A stretch of 64,000 nt of DNA from Platycnemis pennipes (GCA_933228895.1 OW121848.1:162642688-162706687), one strand, 5' to 3'. Positions 1-13,664 are shown, counted from the first letter of the stretch. Program-made: numbers and translations. Notes: generated by a model from the letters alone, not told the origin.

Positions 1-568
1 GTCAGTGGTTACGGGAACACGAACGGGGGCAGTAGTGAAAAGGACGCGAGGAGAGTCGGAAGCGACCACGAACGAGACGTACGCATCGGGAGAATAGGCC
101 CAGGGACCCTTGAGAAGGACTCACCAGCGGAGTAAGGACGATACTGAGCCAGGCGCCCGAGAGTACGACATCGGCAGAGTAAGAAGCGGGACCGAGGAGG
201 CATCATCGGCAAGAATATATTACACGGGAAGGAGCACTCCGGCCCAGTATCACGGAGGGAGGACGAGTCGCAGTAGCTACGATAAGTGGAAAGGAACTGG
301 AACAGTTTTCAAAACTTTATTCAAAGAAATTAAGCCCATTGTATAATATCATTCAAGGATTTTTTATATTATTGGTTAATATAAGTGTACCTATAAACCT
401 TGTAAATTGGGCCCAATCTTTTATTTGAAAGAATAAAATTTTATTTATTATTCATGAATAATACAAATAGCGTTTTTGCTTAATCTTTCCTCAACTGACC
501 ACTATTTATTAACAGTGACCGAAGTGTATTGATATATGTATGTTACTTATGTGTAACAGTGTGTGTGG
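1..568. other. Unassigned sequence with a short plus-strand open frame
   Basis: The first 300 bases are GC- and purine-rich and then change to very AT-rich DNA. A 78-codon frame runs at 110-346 on the plus strand. It is rich in Gly, Arg, Ser and Thr, ends in a Lys/Ile/Val-rich tail, and is followed by AATAAA near 432. I recognise no domain. It could be the 3' end of an exon or of a mobile element, but nothing decides this. Confidence 0.3.
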
Positions 569-581
569 ACGGTAAGATATA
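569..581. repeat. Target-site duplication, left copy (SINE at 582)
   Basis: ACGGTAAGATATA, repeated exactly at 863-875. Confidence 0.85.
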
Positions 582-862
582 CGGGTTCGATTCCAGGCAA
601 AGGCGGATTTTTCAGTGGAAATCCGATCCCCACTTGAATGCGTAGTGGAGGGCATTTCATGTACATTACTCCGTCCGTCGGATGGGACGTTAAGCCGCGG
701 TCCCCTTGGCGCCTTTCGTTAAGGGTAGGCTAATGCAGACGCCGGGTTTCTCTCCGCCCTTCCTCCGTTCCCTGAAAACTCCTACCAGTACCCAATTACC
801 CACCTATCCTAAATGGCGCAAATGACCTCAGCTGCCGGTCGCCTCCCCTGAATAACCAACCA
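582..862 (+). repeat. tRNA-derived SINE, 5'-truncated, with 13-bp target-site duplication
   Basis: This 281-bp copy begins almost at a perfect pol III B box (GGTTCGATTCC, 584-594), so the A-box half of the tRNA head is missing. The body matches, in opposite orientation, the full-length copy at 15292-15624 over its whole length, including the conserved stretch around TCCGTCCGTCGGATGGGACG. It ends in an AACC-type tail. The flanks carry identical 13-bp direct repeats, ACGGTAAGATATA, at 569-581 and 863-875. This is the signature of target-primed reverse transcription by a LINE partner, followed by 5' truncation. Confidence 0.9.
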
Positions 863-875
863 ACGGTAAGATATA
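863..875. repeat. Target-site duplication, right copy (SINE at 582)
   Basis: Second exact copy of ACGGTAAGATATA, directly after the AACC-type tail of the SINE. Confidence 0.85.
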
Positions 876-2140
876 ACAGCTAGCTGGACGACGGACACAG
901 TAAGGTAACCGGGGGTGAGGGTTACAAAGAGGTTTAAGGCAGAGAGGATACAATATAATATCGGGAAATAAGGGGAGGGCATGGTAGGTAGGCAGATAAG
1001 AAGGCGAAAGGGAAAGAGTATTCGTGTTAAGTCTTGCAATGGAAGGATCGGAGGTGAGACACGGAGGGCGCATTGGCCTCCGAAACGGAACCACTAAGGA
1101 TTGCGGGTGGCTGAGGCTGCTTCGGTGGGGAGTGGTAGAGCTGAGAGGGCTGTGCTGGAAGGCAGAAGGGTGAAGGCGATAGGGAGGAAGGGAGGCTCTG
1201 AAGGACGAGGAAAGGTCTCCAGAGATATCAGGGGTTTGCGGAGGGAAACTGGAAACCTTAGCGGGGCTCCTAGCCTCCCCTCTTCTCGTTTCTTTTCACC
1301 TTCGTCCTATTTTCCGCAAAGAGATCTCAGCGAAGTCCTTTTGGAACGGGTGGCGTCCGGGGGTGAAGGTCGGGCCGCGAAAAGACCAATCACCCTCTCC
1401 AGAAACCCACCACGCTTAAGGGAGACTTTTTTTCTACCGATCTGCGCTCTTTTTGGGAAGGGTTAATGGGGGTGAGGGGGGAATGGAAGCCGACAGTCTC
1501 CGCGAGAGCCCCGTTTTTTTCCAATCGTCGAGGGAATTCCCTGGGTATCAACCCCAATCGTCGCCTCCCTTGGGCGCGAGGAAAGTGAAAACCGGAATGA
1601 AAACAAACGATGTAGGTAAAAGAATCGGAATCCATTGCACAAAGAGTAAGAGACACACGTTTGCAAAGTAAACTTCCAATGATTAAGAGATCTGCTTCAA
1701 ATGAAAAGGGACATCCTTCATTAGCCATTCACTATGTATCACGTTTCTTAAAAAAGAGAGATTTATATGCATTAACATTTTTGTTAACCCCCATTTCCGT
1801 CTCATAACTTTCCAGGAAACAATTAAATTGGAAAATGTCATCATAATTATTCACAGTAATCCTCCGTGAGCAATATTCACTCAAAAGCACTCAGCCCCTG
1901 AGTGAGTTTCCTGGATTCGACTGCACTTGAGGATCAAGCAAGAGCAGCCCATATGCATCCGTACGTTTCATTAATTTTAGAGCGAGAATGAAGAAAAAAC
2001 ACGGCCTTAGCCCTGCAACTCCCTGAACTCAACACATTTGAGTTTTTTTTCCGGAAGAGAAATCTTAGTTCCTCTCCGAGCGACCTCGGGTGGGAGAGAT
2101 GGAAAATAAAAAAAAACAAATGCCAGCGTATCGGCTTGAA
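876..2140. other. No gene recognised; mixed composition
   Basis: The stretch 890-1660 is moderately GC- and purine-rich, and the remainder is AT-rich. Open frames on both strands are short and compositionally driven, for example the 121-codon Arg/Ser/Gly-rich frame at 1101-1466. I see no domain, splice-flanked exon or repeat here. Confidence 0.4.
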
Positions 2141-2144
2141 GGGA

Positions 2145-2815
2145 AATGGTGAGCGGGAGTGAAGAGAGAGAGAGAGGATGGAAAAGGCAGAAACGCTTCA
2201 AGGAACTATTTATTTTCACGGAGGGGAAACCGATTAAATTCCACTTTTTCGACGCATTAATCAAGGAGAAGGGACGTAGCGAAGAAACGGCCGTGACGCG
2301 CGAGTGTTGGGGGAGGGGAGGAGAGGGGAGGGGGGGAAAGGTGGAGAGAGAGAGGGAGTGAGTGAGTGATGTGAAATTGAATGAAAAGAGGGCGAAGTGG
2401 AGGCTGGGAACGGAGGAGGTGGACCGGGAAGGGGGACCGACGGGAAGCGGACTGGAGATATGTTTTGGATGAATGAAAAAACGGGGGCGGAAGGCAGGAA
2501 GGGGTAAAAAAATCCAGATAAGATTGGGCGCAGGGAAAAATAATCAAGGTGTCAGGGAGAGAGATAGGGGAGGAGGGGGAGAAGGCAGCGGAGGAGGGGA
2601 AAAGGAATTCAAATCGGGGGGGGTGTCGCCTTCCGGAGTGAAACGGTCTCGATGGTGAAACGCTCGTCGTCCGGGAAAATAGGAGAGCAGGTGAGGGCGG
2701 AGGTAAGGGGCAGGGGGGAAACGGGAACGAAGAAGGGAGGGAAAGGAAGATTAAGGGGGGTGAGTAGGGGAGAGGGGGTACTTTAAGGAAGGGTGAGGTA
2801 AAGACCCAGTCCCGA
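2145..2815. repeat. Purine-rich (GA) low-complexity tract
   Basis: About 670 bases on the plus strand consist mainly of G and A, with GAGAGAGA, GGGGAGG and GGGGGG runs. The complement reads as a 211-residue Pro/Ser/Leu-rich open frame (2257-2892, minus). That frame follows from the lack of stop codons in CT-rich DNA and is not evidence of a protein. Tracts of this kind can adopt triplex or G-quadruplex structures. I infer no function. Confidence 0.6.
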
Positions 2816-5800
2816 ATGGGATCAAATAAATTTTGCCCTTTTTCAATACGCACAATGTAGATTACGCGAAGCTTAGGTTGTGGTGAGTGCATGTTACGCA
2901 GCGTTTAGCAATTGATTGCGTGTTATGGTTTTGTTGCCTTTATTCCAAAAATTCCTGGAAATGAGAGCTACCAAGCTTTGTACTGTGCTTCCGATGAAGT
3001 CCACTCCCACCAAGAGGAATCAGTATTTTCTCGAGGAAATCTTTCCGCTTCTCCGATGGATAACAACTGTTCAAGCGGCATTAAAAAAACTGCTTTTTAA
3101 CTTACTGTAGTTTTATCAAAGATACACAATATTTATGGTAACAATCAATAGGCGTATATCTGAATATTTGGCACAATGCAATCCTGACTTTGGAAACGTG
3201 ATATCAAATTTCCGCGTCATTTCCTTTGAAACAACTATGTACAGAATTTTATTTTTTTTCAAAAGAAATCGTCTATTTGATAAAACTAATGAAAACGCTA
3301 CACCGTAAGTAACTGATTATCAGTTTGATAGCGAAAATGGAACGTCTGTATGTTACTCTATTAAAGCATGAATGTTTGTATCAGTGGATAATTTGGATAG
3401 AGTACCATGTCATTTGGAAATGTGGATACTAAAGAATACGGCTTTAAAAAATCGCGTAAAAATTTCTGCTTATGTCATACTGTTGTTATTGGAAATCAAT
3501 TATGTGTGTTGCTAAAGGCGAAAGCATAAAACAACTAGAATGAATTTAGACACTCATAGAAAGTTCAGATTGAATGAGTAAACGGAAGCAGCTAACTAAT
3601 AAAATTTTGTGTTTAAAATGATAAAGATATGTGCTCAATCAATAGGGGATGGATTGCTAACTTTAGATTCATTATGTTCGTATTAGAATTTCTCTTTCAA
3701 ATAAGATCACGCAATCAACACATATCAATCTCCGATTCAGCTACAAAATAACTGCGAGATTTTAATAAAACATGACAAGGACTTTACTGTAGTTAAAATG
3801 GACTTCGAGTAGCAAACTTTCACTCCGTGAATGAATACCGAAAGTATCTGACCTCAGTAACTGAACTGTATTTTTGAAATCGTATCCGATATGACCTCAG
3901 GATTCATGTGCCTCAGAATGATTTCCATATACTCTAATATTTAAGAGAAGGAATAAGTAGGATTTGGGTTCACATTCATCGATAGATTATATTTCATTCC
4001 AAAATCATATGTGCATTCGTTGAGTCATAAATACAGATCCTTATTATTGAAGATGTTTTTAGTGAAAATCGATCGACAATTTGCAAAAAATATCTTGTGA
4101 AATCCAAACGTGGGTTACTTATTCATGATTTTTATTGATGGAAGGAAAGAAAAATTCGTATTATTGTGGCCTTCTACAAAGAAATTACAATAAAAACGGA
4201 CTTCTAATCTCACGCCCTCAATCGTAATAGTGTCTATTCTTGAGATGGAATGAAACAGAAGAAAAATATTTCCTAATTCACTTTGGGCAAAAAGTGTTAA
4301 GAGTAACCACTAATGATATTTTTTGGCGAATTGGATTTAAACTGATTGAGTTTATACTGGTGAAATCACTCTGATAATGTAAAAGTGTAATTTTGTAATT
4401 CCACCCACTTCTATGAGAAACGACTCGGGCTCCAACGTTCAACCTGAATATGACGTTGTTACAGTATGCAGTATTACATAGTTACAGACATTGCATTCTA
4501 ATATGGATCGGTTCCATAAAGTACGCCTGCAACGACCAATTAAATCACTTCTACTCCAAATCTGTCTGATAATTTTCAAATTATATTCACAGCAGTATGT
4601 CGAAGAGAAAAGGGCTAGTAATTAAACAAATATTGCGAACTAGCTTCAGGGAAGAATTAAAATAAGTGTTTCATTTAGCTTTAGTAGACCCCGTATTCCG
4701 TGTAGCGGCATTAAACGCCCATTGGCGCCACTCCACTCTCAGCCGGAAAGAGGTATCAAAAGCCAATCGGCGTCATCAGCTGCAAATGTGCTGAACTAAT
4801 ATACCTATGTGGACGTGATTGCGGGATAAAATAATATACATGAGAGCTATGCGCGTTCTGCAAAGGAAAATACTTTTGGGCCTGCTGGAGATATCACTTG
4901 GATAATTAGTTCCGAAGAACTGGATGCCGGTGATCGCTGGTCTGATTACAGCCACGTTTACAAAGTTCAGACCGCCGAATGTTTACGCTGACGCTACAGG
5001 AATATTTCAACCCTCACTCTACATATGCAGGACAGATGAATTCAAAAAATAAGGGACCAAAAAGAGAACCAAATATTTCAATTAATGCACCCACTTAACC
5101 ATATTACAAACAAAGCTTTCTAAAACGTTTAATTTTCATTCAGTTTTTCCCAAATTATAATTGCAGTGAAGCTTCGTACTTACAGTTGAACGAATTTCAA
5201 ATACTTTACTGCGGATCACCTGGCATACTTTAGATACTATTTTCACGCTCTTAGCCACACAGAAAATTCCTCTAACGAGTGTTTTTCCTTTAGAGTAACG
5301 TAATACCCTCATGCGGAAGATACTCGTCCGTCCGATCATCCGTCATATTGTCTTCATTTATCTAGAAATTCACCCAGACATGTTGCTTCAATCAATTAAA
5401 TCCAGGTTGGTATCCGATTGTTTTATTCCGATTCGATTTATTGATAACACTTTTCTTGAAGTATTTCTATTCCCTGCATGACGATATTCCCCTAGAGCTT
5501 ACACACTTTATCCCAGGCTTGAATTTGCGTTAGTGGAGAGTCTGCGATAAACCAAATGCCATTATACATGGAGCAATTAGATAAAAACGTCCTTTCATAT
5601 CAGAAGATTGAGACCTGGGTGCTGGATAAGAGACGTGGATTCCACATTTGACATCTGGCCTCACGTAAGAGAGGCACTGAAGGTTTTTATCTCTCACTTC
5701 TACAGCATGCATACTTCTTAGACATTTACTATACGAATGGAGCTCAACGGCTTTCCCGAGTTTTCTGGTGCAGAAAGGAAGTGACGTCTCCCTGAGGCAT

Positions 5801-8800
5801 TCCGTTGATCGCACGTTAACACACACGGACCTATATTTGCACGCCGAATCTTACCACCAACATTAACAAGACGCGGCACACGTCAAAATATTCCTGCACG
5901 TGGTCGGATCGGTACGTCAGGAAAAAAAATCTATTGAGAACTGTAGATGGCGACGCGAGAACGGCGCTCCGAGATAAGGTCTACTCTCAGTTCATCATTA
6001 TTCAAAACACTAGCGATATAAAGATACCAGATACTCAGGATATAACGAAAACCCACTGCCGATGCCACAGTGCCATGCGTTGTAGGAAACTTCGGAAGGG
6101 ATGTTTCGTGTACTCTGGCAAGGAGACCTCGTGACACGATATAGGACCCACTTAATATTTTAAGACTTGCTACCGTCCAGGGACCACCTCCTTCAACCCC
6201 ACACGGAGGGCGCTTTCAAGATCCCGTGCTCTTCCGAAAAAGTTCACACCGAGGAAATCGGGTTCTCGGAGTCTTGTCAACTCAAACAACACACATTAGC
6301 ATTTTCTCCAAAAACGCTCACCAAATCAGCCTTAGTGGAGCACTTCTTTTATGATGATAAACATATTACATAAGTTGACAAGACATAGATTTCATCAAGA
6401 GAGAAATTCGACAATTAATCCTGCAATGGCCACAAAAGCTTGACAAAGGACAAAGTGTATTACGCAACTGTACACGAAAAGGTTTACTAGCTTAATTTGT
6501 ATATTTTTACCGACCACAAAAAGTAACTGTCATATTTTGTAACTAAGGCCACGTTAGCAAATTAAGTCTCAACTTCTGACAACATTCTGAAATTGCTACA
6601 AAATTTCTCATAATAAAGAGCTGTAATGTATGAAAAATACTCTCAGATCTAATGTTAAAAATAACGCAGCTACCTTGAGGAAGTAGATTTCATTGCTCCA
6701 ATTTCTTACAAGCTAACATGTTATTCAGTAGGCCAATCACTAAATTAATGCTTTGCCGAAGTTTTAGTAATATTATATTTAATGAAATCGGAAGCATAAT
6801 GATAATTGGAAGAATACACGCCTTGAATTATACCGGAGAAGGTTAAATTCCAGGAATAATTCAAATTTTGTTGCAAACACAAAATACATATATTCCATTA
6901 TGTTAAGGTAGATTTTGTCAACAGGAGAAATAGCACAAGTGAAAAAAATTATCTTTGTTTTAAATCCAGTAAGAGAAAAATTATGTTATGATCTCACTAC
7001 TCATTATTTTAACGCAAATTACTCTTATCAGCATGATAAACAAAGACTACCGGAGATATTACGAAAGCCAACCAACACTTATCGTGATCAAGTCTAATGA
7101 TCCCGGAAACATCTCACAAGATTCAAGTGCAATGCTCCGCATCAACAAATGAACCACAATAACCGAAGAAAAGCCCGCTGCAATAACACGAACCATTGCC
7201 GGAGCCCCCATTCAACGGAATGACACTCCACGGCAGTCTATATTAAGGCCAGCGTCGTGCAATTCCCAAGCGAAACTAGCGACCGAAGGTTCTCGGCTAT
7301 AAGGACGCTTTTACCGGCCGGAATCTTCCCAGCGTCTTCAAGAAAAACGGTGGGGAAGAGAGGGAGGAGGGATGAGAAGGGGCAGGGAAGTTTGTATTGG
7401 GCCGGAAAGATGGCAACGGGCGCGGGAGACAGGAGAGCAATGAGGATTGGGATCGGAGGAAGGAAAGCTGCTAGGGGGTGAGGGAGGGTGGAGGCCTGAC
7501 GGGGTCGAGGGATGGCTCCAGCAGAATTGCCCTTATCTCTCTCTCCCCACGGGGCTGCCTCTCCCTCCCCCGCCCCCACATCACTCTTCTTCAGCCCCCC
7601 TCGCCCTGACCGGGATCACTCCTTATCAAATCCTCTCCCCCTTCTCTCCTCCCTCACTTGACGTCCAAGTACACCTTACCCTTATTCACCCCATCCTCCA
7701 TTACTCTTCTCTTCTACTGGAGAAAAAAATCCCCTTCCTACCCCCACACCATGATGGTTATTTTTTTCCTCCGCCAACTCAACCCCCATCATCCCTCCCC
7801 ATCCAGGGCCGGCGCCTATTCGGATTCCGAGGAGCGGCGCCAAATGAAAAAAGCTTGTCAACGCTCACTCCCTCGCTCATCCTCTCCTTCCAACTTTCTT
7901 CCCTCTTCCTGTATGGTCTGCTCTGTTGGCAAGTTAATAGCAAGGTATTGTCTGCGGAGTTGACTGCTAGGATACCCATATCACAGCTTTATATTTGCCC
8001 GGTTGTGGCACGAGGGGGAACCATTTTTTGGTCCAGTAAAGTGAAGAACGTGTATGCTTCCATTGGCTGTAGAACTTATAGTCGTAAGACTGAAGGTTAT
8101 GCGTTGAAGCATTTCTTTCAAGATCACACGAATATTTATTATACTCGTCTAATAGATGATAATATGACCTATAGATAATTAGATTATAATTCTATTGCTT
8201 AATGAAGTCAAATCAGGTAAAAGGCACAATTATGATCATGGTACAGACTGAATTATTTGATTTTAAATTCTGTACATAATCAAAAATGAACTGAACAAGA
8301 AGTGACTATGAAAAAAGTTTATTTTCACTCATATTTTAGTTTCTTCATTGCATTGTGTTGGGCAAACGAATCAACAAGTAATAGTATTAAAATAATTCTT
8401 TTAGAACACTAGTATTAACAGGAGATAACACCACTCTAATCTAGAGATTGGCCAAGCTGAATTAATGAGTCATTATGGATTGATGTGTACGACTAAATTT
8501 ATGAAAAGAATATTTTCAAAATTTTTCAGTAGAAATAGACTAGTCTCATTTGACAATTTTTATGCAACAAAACACTCGAATAATTCCAAACCAGAAAACG
8601 ATATAAACTACTGCCGAGTAAGCCAAGTAATTCTTGGAATTTCCCAGACATATACCCAGGAGAGTTTTCTCCGTGGAGGAAACGGATAGATTAGAGAAAC
8701 CGTTAGCTCCTTATAGAAGTCGTGGGAATCATTATAATTACAGAATAAGATAGGACGAGAAAATTAATGACGTGCCGTGAGTGCTTACAATTGTGAAACC

Positions 8801-9274
8801 GCGTCGTAATATCCAAGCTCGTCCCGCATTATCTATGGAGGATTGCCGAGAGAGAAAAAGTCTCTCCGGCGAAAGAACGCGAGACATAAAAAGAACTCCG
8901 TCTCTCGGGTCCCAAGGGCGCTTTCGAGGGGAAGAACAGCAGAACAACGGGAGCGCAGCGTATTCAGAAGTCTTTACAAAACCTCTACTGGTGCTGCGGT
9001 GCAGCGGATTTTCGAAGGTAGAAAAAGTGCCACGGAGAGCGTCTCTTCAAAGCGTCTTATTTTTCCCAAGCGCCTCCTTTCACCGGGGCGGCGGCGTCTT
9101 GGTCAGCCCCCGTCATCCGCAAACCTGTTCCCGATTAAATTTGTCAATCCCCAAATTGGCAATAGGAGTTATTCTCTCAAAAAAAAAGAAAGGTCATTAT
9201 GATAGTAAGGTGAAAGGATGGATGAAACGGAGAACAGATGGTAGGAAGGGGTAAAAAAAATGAGAGAAGTCAGG
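2816..9274. other. Long AT-rich non-coding stretch
   Basis: No conserved protein segment or convincing repeat was recognised. Open frames are short (60-110 codons), lack recognisable domains, and occur on both strands at random. The stretch includes slightly GC-rich patches around 4690-4800, 5590-5840 and 8780-9130. It also has a pyrimidine-rich tract at 7540-7900, where a 243-codon Pro/Ser/Leu-rich plus frame is a composition artefact. It is most easily read as intron or intergenic DNA. Confidence 0.5.
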
Positions 9275-10045
9275 CAATGGGGAACATGCACTATTTTTTA
9301 TAACTCTTGGAATGTGAAGTTTATTAGCTAAAATTTGCTTGGCGAAAATTTTGCTGAAGAATTAATTTGCGTTACAAAGATATTACTCTTTGAAAATTGT
9401 ACCTTTTCGGCAGCTTAAAAACACGTCATCGAATGACGTCACGGCACGGTATCACTATGGGCGTTGTTTATCTGTTTATGCATGTAGGTAAGTTGTTAAA
9501 TGAATACTTGGCGATAGCGTATGTATTCATCTCATTTGTTTAATGCAATAAACGACTGTATTTCGATGTTTTATTTGCGAAATATGGATGGTAACGAGCA
9601 AATCGTCCATTTATTATATAAAGCGCCTGTATAATGCCAAAGAACTTTTACTTCGTCTATGCAATCGCTGGTTTTTTTAAGAAGAACGCCGCCATTAGGG
9701 AGTCAACCAAAGGAATTTGTCGGAATGTGCTTCTTTAAGTATTTTTTCCGTCATCGTTTCGTTCGTGAAATTGCTAAAAACCTCGAAACAATATATTCAC
9801 TTCGTTTTCTTTTAAATATAAATGTCTATCTCCGTAGCAATATGGAACCTATGCCGTGCAGTGACGTCAGAAGGCGTTTCAGGTCACGTGACATTCGTCA
9901 ATTTCCGGGAACATTTTAATATCATTTAATAATCTTTGCGGTGGGCACAGAAAAATTTGGCTTATATATTTAAATTGGTGAGAAAATTTCGCATCAAGTA
10001 CATCATTAATCTTCGAGAAACAAATTTCATGCATATTCCCCATTG
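9275..10045 (+). mobile_element. Non-autonomous TIR DNA element, 771 bp, CAATGGGG termini
   Basis: The left end reads CAATGGGGAACATGCAC. The right end is its imperfect inverse, reading inward CAATGGGGAATATGCATG. The left 300 bp align closely with a second copy at 44870-45215. The interior has no long open frame and no recognisable transposase, so I call it non-autonomous (MITE-like). It holds two perfect TGACGTCA palindromes (9434-9441 and 9862-9869). I could not identify a target-site duplication. The superfamily is unknown. The octamer terminus is shared with the 541-bp family at 26793. Confidence 0.75.
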
Positions 10046-11414
10046 TTTGGGAAGCCGTGTTTCCATCGAAAGAGGTCACTGCATCAGGGGAGGGAGGAGA
10101 AGTCGTACGTTGGCAGGGGGGTGGGGAGAAAGGGGGTTGAAGGGTGGCGAGAAACCGGGATGAAAGAAGGGGATGGAGTGGCAGTAGCTGAACAGCGCTC
10201 GGAGCAGAAAACGTGCCTTTGCTTTCCTCGTCGGCTGGAAATGACCGCAACGGAGCTCTTGGCTGTCATTACCAATTCAGCTTAAACTCTGTCTTGGACA
10301 GTTATGGAAAGTGAAAGGATTGAAGCACTAGCATGCTCATTTTGATGTACTAAGAGCAGCAAGGGGATGGACAAAGTGTGCTCACCTTAGACATAAGGCG
10401 TTTAGAATCCGTCAGCCGCAGCATTATAAGTAACCCACTTCAATGCCTTAACTTTTTTTACTGTTACGGCAGTGTTTGGTGTCAGAGGAAATATAAAAGA
10501 ATTGCAGTACCTACGATAAGAAGTTTTTTCGGAAAGAATGGAGTTTTCAAGACAGAAATTGAGCGAGATGTTTAAAAAAAATTGACAAATAATTCAATAT
10601 CGAGTGTGGCGTTGAGTAACAGATAATATTTCTGTTCAAAGAATGGCAAAGGTATCCAAATAGTATTTCCAGATGGGAAAAAGTAACGAAATAGAAGAGT
10701 TGTCTTTGGAAACTAAGCGTAAAGAAGTGTTGGTGAGGAAAATAAATAGGTTACATTAACTTGTTGGAGAAGCAGTATTAGGTTCTGTGCCTAATTTTTC
10801 CTCAGATGATCAGTTATGGTCACGCAAAAAACAACAGTCTTTGAATTACCTGAATAAAAAATTAACTGTAATTTTTAATATCATTGCTCTCCCGCCTTTT
10901 CTTCAACCACCTGACATTGAGATAGAAACAATGTGAAGTTGAAGGTTAAGGGATTAACTCCCCAACACATTTCCGTCGTGTAAACCTCGAATGCATATTG
11001 GCTTTCAAAATGAGAGATGGAATATTGGAATACCACACTGCAGATTAACAGATATTGGATATTTCCCATCATTTCAGCTTAGTAACCATATTAAGGTCGC
11101 CTTTACAAGGTATCAAAGCATACCGACTTCAAACATTTTCAATGCTTCCGTAGCCGCAGCACCCTGGCGAGGATTTAAAGGAATATTTCAACAACGAGGA
11201 ATCAAGAGAATTATGTTTCAATAATAATGTGAGTGATGCCAATGACTCTTAGGAACTAAAATATTAATAACCTCAACAGATTTGAACCATGCATGAATTT
11301 TTGCCTCATTTCCCCATATGAGACTATTCTCACGGTCAAACTACTAGTCCTGTCTCACTTGATTCTGTTATTAGTTAGACTAAATCAAGTGTACATACAT
11401 ATTAAATCCGACGA
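10046..11414. other. No gene recognised
   Basis: A GA-rich patch (10080-10210) lies next to the TIR element and is followed by AT-rich DNA. There are only short, unrecognised open frames on both strands. Confidence 0.45.
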
Positions 11415-11996
11415 TGGGTATATGTCTCATGCCCAATGACTTTCATATAAAACCCACGCTTCGATTGACTTCTCTTTTCTCTCACTCTTCTTAAGACCTC
11501 CTTCTTAAGACCTTCTTCATTAGTTCTTAGGAGTACACTTCGAATGCTTCCTTGACATACCTGCTGCTGTTATCGTTCATGCCATGAAGACTCATTACGA
11601 CGCTTGCTTTGTATATATGTTCTGATAAATAGTTTCCCTACTTCAACGCTTGTTTTTTGGACTCCTAAGCATATTTCTCTTTTGGTTGAATTCCCTCTTT
11701 CCCTGGTCTCTTTTACTGACTTTGTACTTCCTTTTTGCTATATCCATCGCTGATTTTTCGGTTTCCTAGATATTAATACTTGTTAATCTCTCCTAGCTTT
11801 TGTATCCAAAGCTTAAATTAGCCTTGGCCTCTTCGATTGCACATATTTTCCCTTTCTATATTTATATTCCGGCATTCTCTGGCCAATTACATTGCCATAC
11901 TAACAAAACTAAACTTTAAACCTATTTCTGTGTTTAACATGCCTGATATATCATCTGTGAATGGATGTACATTGAGACTGAGACTTTTTCCCCGTG
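11415..11996 (-). pseudogene. Older non-LTR retrotransposon remnant, C-terminal part (nested host element)
   Basis: Read on the minus strand with frameshifts, this encodes the part of an RTE/BovB-like reverse transcriptase polyprotein after the RT core. FTDD stands at the YxDD/FADD position near 11946-11957, then comes KTSVEVGKLFIRTYI, which parallels NTSIEVRKQFIRTYI in the copy at 22.5 kb, then VLRRVREK. It is the continuation of the segment at 13678-14200. The plus-strand LINE at 12010-13664 separates the two halves. Many stops and frameshifts show that it is old and inactive. Confidence 0.75.
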
Positions 11997-12009
11997 GATA
12001 CTTAGCCTT
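11997..12009. repeat. Target-site duplication, left copy (nested LINE)
   Basis: GATACTTAGCCTT, repeated exactly at 13665-13677. The repeat lies in the coding sequence of the older minus-strand LINE and marks where the younger plus-strand LINE inserted. Confidence 0.85.
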
Positions 12010-13664
12010 GAGGAACCACTTCAAGGAACGGAGCGCAAGATGCAATTCCATAAGAGACAAGAATGGAGAATTTTTGATTGAAAATGAAGACAAAGTGAAG
12101 ATATGGAAAGAATATCTGGAAGAGTTATACAACGGAAACAATCTCAGCACGAAAGTTATTGAAGAGGAAAGCGAAGTCGAAAAGGGATGATATGGGAGCA
12201 TCAATATTAAGATCGGAATTCGACGCAGCAGTAAGGGACCTTCGGATGAATAAGGCTTCTGGAATTGATGATATCCCCGCAGAACTAATAAAAAATGCAG
12301 GAGAGAAGACATTTACCCATCTCTACAAAACCATCTGCGACATGTACTCAACAGGAGAAATACCCAGGGACTTCGAGAAAAACATCATAATTCCTATTCC
12401 CAAAAAGAAGAGAGCGGAGAAATGTGAACATTTTAGGACTATTAGCCTGACAACACATGCATCGAAGATATTGACAAGGATAATCTACGGAAGAATAGAA
12501 CGAAAAATAGAGGAGTTCCTGGATGAAGATCAATTCGGATTCAGGAAAAGTAAGGGTACAAGGGAAGCAATATTGGCCCTTCTGCTGCTAACAGAGAAGA
12601 GAATGGAGAAGAACAAACCGACCTTCATTGCATTTGTAAATTTCGAGAAGTCTTTTGGCAACGTGGATTGGGATTCGATGCTTGGAATTCTGAAGGGAAT
12701 TGGAGTCTCGTACAATGACCGAAGAATTATCCACAATCTGTATAAAAACCAATTAGCTGTAATAAAATCTGGACCCAGCTGTGAAGAAGCAAGAATAAGG
12801 AAAGAAGTGAGACAAGGCACTGTCTCCCGTAATTTTTAATGTTTACATCGTGAGAGCCATCAATGAAGTCAAGGAGAAGTGTTCTGGAGTGCACATCCAC
12901 GGAGAAATAGTCAGTAGGCTACGATTCGCTGATGACGTAGCTCTGGTAGCAGAGACAGAGAAGGAGCTGAATAAGATGCTAACAACCATGGAAAGGACAA
13001 TGGCCATATTTCAGCTGAAGATCAACAAGAAGAAAACTAAAAAAAGACGTGTAGCAAGAGAGAGCAGGCCAAAATCAACGTTATACCAAGAAAACAGAAA
13101 CTGGAAGAGGTGAAAGAATTCTGTCACCTGGGAAGCAGAGTAACCAACGATGGACGAAGCAAGAAAGAAATAGGTCGGTATAATAGCCAAGGAAAGAGGG
13201 CATTCTATCGAAAGAAGAATCTACTTAAAGCTGGAAATACAAGCGTAGAAGTAAGGAAGCTAGAACGTCTATCATGAACATATTTCTTTACCGCAGTGAG
13301 GCATGGACGATGACAGCAGCGGAGAAGAAAAGGGTGGAAGCATTCGAAATATGGTTCTACCGAAGAATACTGGAGATAAAATGGATCGACCAAGTGACAA
13401 ATGAAGAAGTCTTAAGAAGAGTGGGAGAAAAGAAGACGGGGCAACCTATTTGGCCATATCTTAAGACACCATGGCCTGATGAAGACAATCGTCGAAGGAA
13501 AGGTGAACGGGAATGATGGTAAAAGGCAGTCCCCGTATGAGTTACATAGAACAGGTCGTAAAGGACGTGACAGAGAGGACAGTCAATATGAAGAGGTTGG
13601 CCGATAGAAGACTCGAGTGGAGAGCTGCGTCAAACCAATCCTTAAATTGTTGACCCATGATGAT
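12010..13664 (+). pseudogene. RTE/BovB-like non-LTR retrotransposon, 5'-truncated and frameshifted
   Basis: The endonuclease domain is absent. The copy starts in the linker (NGEFLIENEDKVKIWKEYLE), then runs through RT motifs: GIDDIPAELI, FRTISLTTHASKIL, DEDQFGFRKSKGTREA, motif A AFVNFEKSFGNVDW and motif C RFADDVALV. The C-terminal segment EAWTMTAAEKKRVEAFEIW and a GATGATGAT tail follow. The frame changes near 12175, near 12825, near 13050-13110 and before 13274. At 12825 a 5-bp deletion relative to the copy at 22.9 kb removes the Gln-Gly-Cys-Ala-Leu context. Motif A has Asn where the catalytic Asp is expected. Flanking 13-bp TSDs define both ends. Clade assignment to RTE is tentative. Confidence 0.88.

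Noticed and set aside
2257..2892. 211-codon minus-strand frame
   Set aside because: It is the complement of a GA-rich tract. The Pro/Ser/Phe-rich product is a composition artefact.
7447..8178. 243-codon plus-strand open frame, the longest in the window
   Set aside because: It lies mostly in a CT-rich tract that lacks stop codons by composition. The product is Pro/Ser/Leu-rich low complexity with no domain.
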